Positions 1 to 5,130 of a stretch of 5,466 bases of DNA are shown here, piece after piece. A program made the translations under genes and the position numbers. This DNA is from Candidatus Altimarinota bacterium (GTDB lineage Bacteria; Patescibacteriota; Gracilibacteria; UBA4473), in NCBI GenBank assembly GCA_018401175.1, contig JAGYLK010000032.1:1-5466 (forward strand). Direction: 5' to 3'. Positions within the stretch are counted from its first letter, which is position 1. Each line of letters starts with the position of its first letter. The notes beneath the pieces are model-generated. The model ran no database searches. It saw only the letters and a list, made by a program, of their open reading frames with translations, and was not told where the DNA came from.

Positions 1-1
1 A

Positions 2-1174
2 TCAGCCCCAGGTGGATCTCCCCACCCCCACAGCCATAACCGCCATTATGATAGGCTCCATCATTTTGGACATAGTAGAAACACTTCGATTTAATTCTTC
101 ATCATAGAAATCAGCAACTTTCCCAAGAACACTTCCCAGAGAAGCTGTCTTTTCACCAACGGAAATCATGCTTACCAACATTTGTGGGAAAAGTCGTTCG
201 TCGTCAGCAAAATTCTCGGAAATTTCAATACCACGAGTCAAATCATCTGCAGCAAGAAGCAGTTTTTTCTCATAAATAACATTATTTGAAACCCGTGAAG
301 CAATACGCAATCCTTGAATAATCGGAACTCCTGAGGCAATAAGGAATGAAAAAATACGCATAACTTTACTGATGGCCATTTTTTTTACGAAATCTCCAAT
401 AAGAGGGAACGAAAGAACAAAGTTCGTCCAGTGAACGTTTCCTTGTGGTGTATTCTTCCAATAGGAGAAAAGACCGCCAACTCCAATAACTCCCAATAAT
501 AAGAGATGCCAACTATGCTGAAGCATATTACTCGCGGCAACCATTATTTTTGTTGGAACGGGGAGACTCTCAATATCTCCAAATACTTCCATGAGTTGTG
601 GGATAACGAAAAGCAATACAACGACAGCAGCAAGAATCATTACAACAACAACAACCATCGGATAAGTCATAACACCCTTCACTTTCTTTTGGATTAAATT
701 CATTCGTTCATATTGTGTAACGAGTTCTTTCATCACTTCATTCAATTTTCCGGAAGTTTCTCCTGCCTGGACAATTGAACAGGTTGCTTCATCAAAAACT
801 CCATCTTGATTTCGCATTGTCTCAGCAAGGCTCATTCCCGAATCAATGCCTTTTCCCATCTCATGAATTACGATTTTCAATCGAGGATTTGCTGTCTGTT
901 TTTCCAATAAGCGAAGAGACTCTCCAACGGGAATTCCGGCATGAAGAACTGATACAAGCAATTCAAAAAATATAAGTTGATCCTGTAATTTTATAACCGA
1001 ATGCATGATTAACCACTGATTGATCTGATCAAATATTCCGAGATTAAAACCAGCCGCAAAAGATGTTTTTTTTTCCTTTTTTTCCTCAACAAATTCATGT
1101 TTTAAATCCAAAACAATACCATCATCATTTTCTGTAGGCGCTATTGGCTGAGCTGGCAAATTGGGGAGTTTCAT
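2..1174 (-). CDS. pilC: Type IV pilus inner-membrane platform protein PilC (T2SS F family), C-terminus abnormal
   Basis: This is the polytopic inner-membrane platform on which the PilB motor acts during pilus assembly. Two T2SSF repeats are visible, at roughly residues 67-190 and 267-385, each with the family's GE signature (G138-E139 and G340-E341). The first repeat has the typical pattern of aromatic-rich helix, 'LHAGIPVGESL', then 'GETSGKL'. Membrane helices are seen at about 172-190 and 221-238, and a third starts at 373 (MMEPIIMAVMAVGVG). The start ATG lies 1 nt after the pilB stop (TAA-T-ATG), with no Shine-Dalgarno sequence. The first 65 residues are a charged cytoplasmic extension that opens with MKLPNLPAQ, a pattern also found at the N-terminus of the PilN-like protein. 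The end is odd: after GVG the protein reads RSTWG and stops, whereas family members continue about 15-20 hydrophobic residues ending near a 'PIF' motif. The last 30 bases are GC-rich, unlike the rest. The family call is secure; the natural end of the gene is not. Confidence 0.93.
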   Translation of the reverse strand: MKLPNLPAQPIAPTENDDGIVLDLKHEFVEEKKEKKTSFAAGFNLGIFDQINQWLIMHSVIKLQDQLIFFELLVSVLHAGIPVGESLRLLEKQTANPRLKIVIHEMGKGIDSGMSLAETMRNQDGVFDEATCSIVQAGETSGKLNEVMKELVTQYERMNLIQKKVKGVMTYPMVVVVVMILAAVVVLLFVIPQLMEVFGDIESLPVPTKIMVAASNMLQHSWHLLLLGVIGVGGLFSYWKNTPQGNVHWTNFVLSFPLIGDFVKKMAISKVMRIFSFLIASGVPIIQGLRIASRVSNNVIYEKKLLLAADDLTRGIEISENFADDERLFPQMLVSMISVGEKTASLGSVLGKVADFYDEELNRSVSTMSKMMEPIIMAVMAVGVGRSTWG

Positions 1175-1175
1175 A

Positions 1176-2414
1176 TTATTTAATGAGTTTATAGACTTCT
1201 TCCAAAGAAGTAATTCCTTGAGCCGCTTTTATAAGTCCGTCTTGTTCAAGAGTAATCATTCCTTCTTTTTGTGCCATTTTATTAAGCTCAAAAGAAGGCA
1301 TTCCCTCTAATATTGCCTTTTTGAGTGTGTCAGACATGGTTAATACTTCATACAGTCCAACACGCCCCTTATATCCTTTTCCTTCACATTCAGGACAGCC
1401 TCCTTTATTAGGAGCGTAAAAAATCGGGTCGTTTAAAACACTCATATCAAATCCCTCATATGGTTCAAAGAACTGGAAGGCGTCTTGAAGTTGTTTTTGA
1501 GCATCCATACTAATAGGTTGAGGGATGCGACATTTTGTACACAATCTTCGTGCAAGACGTTGTGCCATAATAAGATTGATTGATGCAGTTAACAAGAAGT
1601 CTGGCACCTTCATATTTAATATACGAGTAATCGTTTCAATCGCAGAATTCGTATGAATAGTGGAGAGAACTAAGTGTCCTGTCAACGAAGCTTCAATGGC
1701 AATATCAATTGTTTCTTTATCTCGAATCTCTCCCACCATTATGATATCTGGATCTTGACGAAGCGCCGTACGAAGACCATTGGCAAAAGTATATCCAATA
1801 TCTGATCGCACCTGACTTTGGTTTAATCCTTCCATTTGATTCTCAATCGGATCTTCAAATGTCATAATGTTTACTTCAGGACGATTTAACACTCCCATAG
1901 CAGAGTACATCGTCGTTGTTTTTCCTGAACCCGTTGGTCCAGAAGTAAGAATAATACCATTCGGTTCTGAAATAGCTTCTTCAAATAGTTTATAATTATG
2001 TCCCACAATTCCTAGCTGCGCGAGCTCGGGAATTTTTTTTGATTTATCCAGAATACGCATTACTACTTTTTCTCCATTAGGAGTAGGAAGCGTAGAAGTA
2101 CGAAGATCTACTTCGACAGGGCCGATATACGTATTAATTCTTCCATCCTGTGGTACACGAGTCTCATCTATTTTTAGATTTGACATGATCTTCAATTTTG
2201 ATACCACTCCTGAGTGAAGATTAAGGGGATATTCGACTATTACTTGAAGAATACCATCGATACGAATTCGAATCCGAACCATGTTTTTTCCTGGTTCGAT
2301 ATGTACATCAGAGGCCCCTGCATCAAGTGCTATTTTGAGAGTCAGCTCGATTATTTGAGGAACGTTTCCTGAAACAATACAGTCTTGCAATTCTTTGATA
2401 TATGCTTTTGGCAT
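1176..2414 (-). CDS. pilB: Type IV pilus assembly ATPase PilB (GspE/PulE family), short form without N1 domain
   Basis: Cytoplasmic hexameric secretion ATPase that powers pilus extension. Visible in order are an N2 domain (about 20-125, 'GASDVHIEP'), Walker A GPTGSGKT at 159-166, the Asp box around 183-198 (FEDPIENQMEG, with E187 and D188), Walker B around 218-231 (DPDIIMVGEIRD, with E229), and the His box at 246-256 (GHLVLSTIHTN). The metal-binding cysteines C292, C295, C340 and C343 mark the PilB/GspE branch; PilT retraction ATPases lack them. At 412 residues it is about 150 shorter than a typical PilB, because the N-terminal N1/MshEN-type domain is absent and the protein starts almost at the N2 domain. 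The catalytic core looks complete. The start ATG is 3 nt after the stop of the PilO-like gene, has no Shine-Dalgarno sequence, and leaves no room for a longer N-terminus, since the preceding reading frame is occupied by another conserved-looking gene. Confidence 0.95.
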   Translation of the reverse strand: MPKAYIKELQDCIVSGNVPQIIELTLKIALDAGASDVHIEPGKNMVRIRIRIDGILQVIVEYPLNLHSGVVSKLKIMSNLKIDETRVPQDGRINTYIGPVEVDLRTSTLPTPNGEKVVMRILDKSKKIPELAQLGIVGHNYKLFEEAISEPNGIILTSGPTGSGKTTTMYSAMGVLNRPEVNIMTFEDPIENQMEGLNQSQVRSDIGYTFANGLRTALRQDPDIIMVGEIRDKETIDIAIEASLTGHLVLSTIHTNSAIETITRILNMKVPDFLLTASINLIMAQRLARRLCTKCRIPQPISMDAQKQLQDAFQFFEPYEGFDMSVLNDPIFYAPNKGGCPECEGKGYKGRVGLYEVLTMSDTLKKAILEGMPSFELNKMAQKEGMITLEQDGLIKAAQGITSLEEVYKLIK

Positions 2415-2417
2415 GGA

Positions 2418-3077
2418 TTATTGTTGAGAAAAAAATGACACATCGAGAGACACCTTTTTGAAAGGAGTATCAGAGGATGCTTGATTTATCCGAATAGACT
2501 CAATGTGAGCCAAAGGAAGTTTGTGTGAGCGTAGATAATCAATATCTCGTGCGTCAAGAGACGGATTATCTTTATAGTTATCAGGAAGTTCTCCTGATTG
2601 AAGATATTTTATGACTCGTTTTAAGGTATCTTCTGTACAAAGGAATTCAAGGTTTACCTTTGATTGAAGAAATCCGTCTTCCGTTTTTCCTTTTCCTCCA
2701 CCGGAGAACGAAATCCGTTCCAGACGAAGTCCAGAGTCAACACTTAATAAAGAATGCTGAATAGAAAAAATTTCTAATATTTTAGAAACTTCATAGGCGT
2801 CAAAATGTTCTGGAAAAATTTGTGATTCTTCGAGAATGTAGTTTTTTGCCTCATTTTCAAACCTCATTTTCAGTGTGTCCAATCCCTTTTTTGCCTCATC
2901 TTGATTAGATTTTCTTTCTTCGATACTTTGAGAAATAGCATTTATTTCCTTTTTTACAGAAAACCATTCATTTGTCCGAGGAAGAACTTTTACAATGTCA
3001 AAAAGAAGAACAAGGAAGAGTAGGATTATCCAAGGGATAAATTTTTTTATACCGGTATGAGAAGAAAAAGAATTCAT
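2418..3077 (-). CDS. pilO: PilO-like type IV pilus inner-membrane alignment protein
   Basis: A 219-residue bitopic membrane protein. A short cytoplasmic N-terminus is followed by one membrane helix (about 12-33, rich in I, L, F and V) and a charged helical, probably coiled-coil segment (about 40-82). A small periplasmic domain includes 'FPEHFDAYEVSKILEIFSIQ' (88-107), which fits the PilO pattern of a proline near the start of the domain and a helix ending in a hydrophobic core. PilO pairs with PilN to form the alignment subcomplex linking the cytoplasmic motor to the outer parts of the pilus machine. The assignment rests on topology, size and position between a PilN-like gene and pilB; sequence similarity is weak by eye. 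The ATG overlaps the upstream stop as ATGA, so translation is probably coupled. A loop of glycines and lysines at 126-131 and a 20-residue insertion around 161-185 are poorly conserved-looking. It could also be described only as a coiled-coil pilus protein. Confidence 0.7.
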   Translation of the reverse strand: MNSFSSHTGIKKFIPWIILLFLVLLFDIVKVLPRTNEWFSVKKEINAISQSIEERKSNQDEAKKGLDTLKMRFENEAKNYILEESQIFPEHFDAYEVSKILEIFSIQHSLLSVDSGLRLERISFSGGGKGKTEDGFLQSKVNLEFLCTEDTLKRVIKYLQSGELPDNYKDNPSLDARDIDYLRSHKLPLAHIESIRINQASSDTPFKKVSLDVSFFSQQ

Positions 3078-4072
3078 TGTGAAATTGTTGGAGAAGGTTG
3101 TGAATTAAGCCATGAAGTATATTCTACAAATCGAGCATCATGCGGATCTTCTTCGCCCGGAAGTTGTCTATCAAGGCGTACGCTAAAACGCATAGAATCG
3201 TCCTCATCCGCATTTTTTTGTCGAGCAAATTGAGTAATAGTTCCATTCTTTAAAAAAGGAAAAGAATTTACCATTTCGATAAATTCTATATTTAAGAAGA
3301 ATACTTTCCCGAGTATCTGAGAGGCAACAACTGAAAAACTCAGTCCCTCACGAGATATTTGGAGATTTTCAATCTCAATATCACTATGTTTTCCTGATAA
3401 TATCTGATTTGGATCGCTATAAGAACGACTATTGAAATATTCTTGCATTCGTGGAATAGCTCCGGCAAGACCGAATAATATTTCTCCATTTTCATCCACT
3501 TCATCAAACCATTGTATCTGTTCTGAACGGATATGCTGAACTTCTTCTGAATGAAGCGTATAAATTCCTTCTTCGAGTTGTTTCTGTAACTTATCTGTTT
3601 CTTTTTCTACTTTTTTCTCTTCAAGATTTACTTGTGTTTTTTCTCTTTTAAGACTTTTTATTTCTTGTCCCATGTTTTCTTTTACTCCCACGAGAGAGAG
3701 AATGGCATTTGTTTCTGATAAATTCATTTGAAGCCATAAAAACCATCCAATTGAGAGGAAAAGAAGGAGAAAAGTAATTTGTTTGAGCAATTGTACTTGT
3801 CGTAATGTTTCTTTTTTTTCCAAAACGAGTTGTTTCTTGGCCTCTTTTGTAAGAATAGAAGAAGGGATAAGCGACTTCTTTTTGGGAAAAAGCTCTTTTT
3901 CCGCAGGAGAGATTTCACCAGAAGTTTCATTTTTTAATACTTCTTTCTTCTCTTGTGCTTCATCAGGAGGCAATTGAGAGGATGGAGGAACTGTCTGCTC
4001 AGAAGAGACCGGAGACGTTTCTGGCTCAGGTGTAGTAGCAGGTGTTTGCCCGGGAATATTTGGAATTTCCAT
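3074..4072 (-). CDS. PilN-like type IV pilus inner-membrane protein with long proline-rich cytoplasmic N-terminus
   Basis: First gene of the pilus operon, 332 residues. Visible parts are a Pro/Ser/Thr/Glu-rich N-terminus (1-60), a basic amphipathic stretch (64-98), a single membrane helix (about 99-116), a strongly charged coiled coil (about 132-170), and an alpha/beta periplasmic region (about 230-305). The last includes 'FFLNIEFIEMVNSFPFLKNGTITQF', the pattern of a helix followed by a strand that ends PilN/PilO domains. PilN normally has about 200 residues and a very short cytoplasmic tail that binds PilM; here the tail is about 98 residues and no pilM precedes the gene. The N-terminal pattern MEIPNIPGQ recurs in PilC. 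The ATG is preceded by A/T-rich sequence without a Shine-Dalgarno site, and a promoter lies just upstream. The gene ends in TGA overlapping the next start. I infer the PilN role from architecture and gene order, so the exact family is uncertain. Confidence 0.65.
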   Translation of the reverse strand: MEIPNIPGQTPATTPEPETSPVSSEQTVPPSSQLPPDEAQEKKEVLKNETSGEISPAEKELFPKKKSLIPSSILTKEAKKQLVLEKKETLRQVQLLKQITFLLLFLSIGWFLWLQMNLSETNAILSLVGVKENMGQEIKSLKREKTQVNLEEKKVEKETDKLQKQLEEGIYTLHSEEVQHIRSEQIQWFDEVDENGEILFGLAGAIPRMQEYFNSRSYSDPNQILSGKHSDIEIENLQISREGLSFSVVASQILGKVFFLNIEFIEMVNSFPFLKNGTITQFARQKNADEDDSMRFSVRLDRQLPGEEDPHDARFVEYTSWLNSQPSPTISQ

Positions 4073-4096
4073 TTTTATATATTTGAATTTCTGTGT

Positions 4097-4125
4097 ATTT
4101 TACAGTAATTCTAATGAAAAATCAA
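4097..4125 (-). promoter_or_regulatory. Probable sigma70-type promoter of the pilus operon
   Basis: Read on the minus strand, TTGATT (4120-4125) and TAAAAT (4097-4102) are separated by exactly 17 bp; TAAAAT matches five of six consensus bases and TTGATT four. TG lies directly before the -10 box. The predicted transcript start is near 4090, giving a leader of about 18 nt before the ATG at 4072. The site lies between the rpsR terminator and the first pilus gene, where a promoter would be needed. Confidence 0.6.
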
Positions 4126-4135
4126 TTATATAGAC

Positions 4136-4174
4136 AAAAAAAACACGATGACTCTTGAGGAACATCGTGTTTTT
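4136..4174 (-). terminator. Intrinsic terminator of the rpsF-rpsR operon
   Basis: A perfect 12-bp inverted repeat (4139-4150 with 4163-4174; core ACACGATG/CATCGTGT) encloses a 12-nt loop. Read on the minus strand, the stem runs into eight consecutive T bases (4136-4143). It lies 24 bases past the rpsR stop codon. The plus strand also has a run of five T after the stem, so it might act in both directions, but no plus-strand gene enters here. Confidence 0.9.
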
Positions 4175-4197
4175 ATAAAACTTTTTATGAGCAGAAA

Positions 4198-4425
4198 CTA
4201 CTTTTCGTGTCTCACAAACGGCAAGAGCCCCATTGTTCGTGCGCGCTTGATAGCAACGGCAAGTGATTTCTGATGCTTAAGACACACTCCTGTATGAAAT
4301 CGATTTTGAATTGAACGATAATAAGTGACAAATTGAGAAAGCAATTGTGCATCTTTGTAATCGATTTGATGTACATCTCCCTTACAGAAAGTACAAATGA
4401 ATTTTTTACGTTTAATAGTAGTCAT
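4198..4425 (-). CDS. rpsR: 30S ribosomal protein bS18
   Basis: A 75-residue small-subunit protein that binds 16S rRNA next to S6 on the platform. Family hallmarks are the 'IDYKD' segment (21-25), 'TGVCLKHQ' (45-52) and the very typical C-terminal 'LAVAIKRAR' followed by 'LLPFV'. It keeps a possible zinc set: C11, C14, C48 and H51 (CxxC and CxxH). The length is normal. It starts 18 nt after the rpsF stop and ends in TAG. There is no Shine-Dalgarno sequence in front; the preceding bases are pyrimidine-rich (CCCCTTTTCCT on the coding strand). No rplI follows; the operon ends at a terminator. The ssb gene often found between rpsF and rpsR is missing here. Confidence 0.97.
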   Translation of the reverse strand: MTTIKRKKFICTFCKGDVHQIDYKDAQLLSQFVTYYRSIQNRFHTGVCLKHQKSLAVAIKRARTMGLLPFVRHEK

Positions 4426-4443
4426 AGGAAAAGGGGATTAAAA

Positions 4444-4917
4444 TTAAAGTTCTGCAGATGCGTCATCCATTATCTGATCGAATTTTTTATCGACGGCGTC
4501 TCTTGGCGGTATTTCTTTTTCAGCAGATATCTCGCTCTCTGGAGATTGTTGTTCGGAAACTTCTTTTTTCTTTTTTGCTGCTTCTGAACGAGCTTTCAAG
4601 GCTTCGTACTTTTCTGGAGCAGGAGATTTAGCCTCGACACTCGTGATAAGGAATCGAACAATTTTATTATCGATATTTAATTCTCGCTCTAATTTTGTAA
4701 TATTCACTCCCTCCATTTCAAATTGGCAGACAAAATAGTATCCCCATTTTTGACCATGAATTATGTACGCAAATCCTCGTGCACCCCAAAAATCTTCAAA
4801 TGTTGTTTTTCCGCCGAATTCGGCGACGCGGTTGAGAATTGAAGATTTGACGACATCTTGTGCCACCTTCTCATCCACGTTGTTGACGATAATCGCCATT
4901 AACTCATATTTTTTCAT
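4444..4917 (-). CDS. rpsF: 30S ribosomal protein bS6 with acidic/basic C-terminal tail
   Basis: Small-subunit protein that forms a heterodimer with S18 on the 16S rRNA. The core (about 1-97) shows the S6 pattern: MKKYELMAII start, 'DFWGARGFAYIIHGQKWGYYFVCQFE' in the middle strands (E. coli has 'DWGRRQLAYPI' here), and 'NIDNKIVRFLI' near the end. I chose the ATG at 4915-4917 because S6 proteins begin with this short first strand. A TTG at 4963-4965 would add 16 residues with no family support and would lie inside the leader hairpin. The protein is 157 residues; residues about 100-157 form a low-complexity tail rich in K, E, A and S, as seen in many S6 proteins but longer than average. No Shine-Dalgarno sequence is visible. 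Confidence 0.95.
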   Translation of the reverse strand: MKKYELMAIIVNNVDEKVAQDVVKSSILNRVAEFGGKTTFEDFWGARGFAYIIHGQKWGYYFVCQFEMEGVNITKLERELNIDNKIVRFLITSVEAKSPAPEKYEALKARSEAAKKKKEVSEQQSPESEISAEKEIPPRDAVDKKFDQIMDDASAEL

Positions 4918-4942
4918 GCTTTTTGGACGGTTAAGAAATAAA

Positions 4943-4968
4943 GTTTCCGGCCCCCGAAGGAGCAAAGC
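4943..4968 (-). promoter_or_regulatory. Candidate S6:S18-binding leader motif in the rpsF mRNA
   Basis: On the coding strand the leader holds GCTCC-TTCG-GGGGC, a five-pair stem (4959-4963 with 4950-4954, one G-U pair) capped by a UUCG tetraloop. The CCG at 4948-4950 directly abuts the stem, and then UUU (4964-4966) can pair with AAA (4944-4946). Hairpin, bulged CCG and flanking stem is the described form of the autoregulatory motif bound by the S6:S18 complex in rpsF leaders of many phyla. Here the lower stem is only three pairs, and the first C of CCG may pair with G4963, so the fit is partial. It starts at or near the predicted transcript 5' end. Confidence 0.55.
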
Positions 4969-4974
4969 AGGCGA

Positions 4975-5002
4975 ATAGTATGAGTTTTGGTCTCTTTGTC
5001 AA
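4975..5002 (-). promoter_or_regulatory. Sigma70-type promoter of rpsF-rpsR
   Basis: On the minus strand a perfect TTGACA (4997-5002) is followed after 16 bp by TACTAT (4975-4980, four of six consensus bases). The transcript is predicted to start near 4968, leaving a leader of about 50 nt that contains the UUCG hairpin. It is the best promoter match in the window and fits a highly expressed ribosomal operon. Confidence 0.7.
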
Positions 5003-5014
5003 TTTTTTAGTTTT

Positions 5015-5112
5015 GTTAAAAAGTTTAAAAGTTTTAAGTTGAAAAGTTCTATTCTTGAAAAGTTATTAAAAATGACTTTTTGACTTTTCCTCTTTTTGAC
5101 TTTTTAACTCTT
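5015..5112. repeat. Two oppositely oriented arrays of an 8-nt T/A-rich repeat
   Basis: From 5015 to 5072 the sequence reads as successive units of about 8 nt of the form GTTnAAAA (GTTAAAAA, GTTTAAAA, GTTTTAA, GTTGAAAA, GTTCTATT, CTTGAAAA, then an 11-nt variant). From 5073 to 5112 it reads as five exact-length 8-mers of the form TGACTTTT (two perfect, one CCTCTTTT, one perfect, one TAACTCTT). The second array is the approximate reverse complement of the first, so the whole can fold as a long imperfect hairpin. It sits between divergent rpsF and truB. Confidence 0.75.
5080..5108 (+). promoter_or_regulatory. Possible truB promoter inside the repeat array
   Basis: TTGACT (5080-5085, five of six -35 bases) and TTTAAC (5103-5108, four of six -10 bases) are 17 bp apart. 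A start near 5115 would give a leader of only about 16 nt, made entirely of the small inverted repeat before truB. The same TTGACT occurs in another repeat unit (5096-5101), so the match may be a by-product of the repeat. Confidence 0.3.
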
Positions 5113-5115
5113 TAA

Positions 5116-5130
5116 TGCACAATCCGTGCA
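5116..5130 (+). repeat. Short perfect inverted repeat touching the truB start codon
   Basis: TGCAC (5116-5120) and GTGCA (5126-5130) are perfect reverse complements around the 5-nt loop AATCC, and the next base is the A of the truB ATG. In RNA this would be a small hairpin exactly where a Shine-Dalgarno sequence would otherwise lie. It may be an operator, a translation element or chance. Confidence 0.5.

Noticed and set aside
2..3076. Recoding of TGA (as glycine in Gracilibacteria/SR1), suggested by TGA at the pilC and PilN-like ends
   Set aside because: About 1,300 codons in seven genes contain no internal TGA, and the PilN-like TGA forms a typical ATGA stop-start overlap. Reading through at pilC would not restore its membrane helix.
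3724..3977. Short open frames on both strands inside the PilN-like gene
   Set aside because: They are shadows of the A-rich coiled-coil and linker region of a well-formed gene; no start signals or family motifs.
4139..4174. The inverted repeat as a possible regulator-binding operator for the pilus operon
   Set aside because: A perfect stem followed by eight T on the minus strand just after rpsR is better explained as an intrinsic terminator.
4333..4587. Open frame on the plus strand across rpsR and rpsF
   Set aside because: It lies opposite two secure ribosomal protein genes, and its product is a low-complexity Phe-rich string, as expected for an antisense shadow.
4918..4965. TTG start at 4963-4965 that would extend S6 by 16 residues
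   Set aside because: The extra residues have no match to the S6 N-terminus, and the TTG lies within the predicted leader hairpin close to the transcript start; MKKYE at 4917 is the usual first strand.
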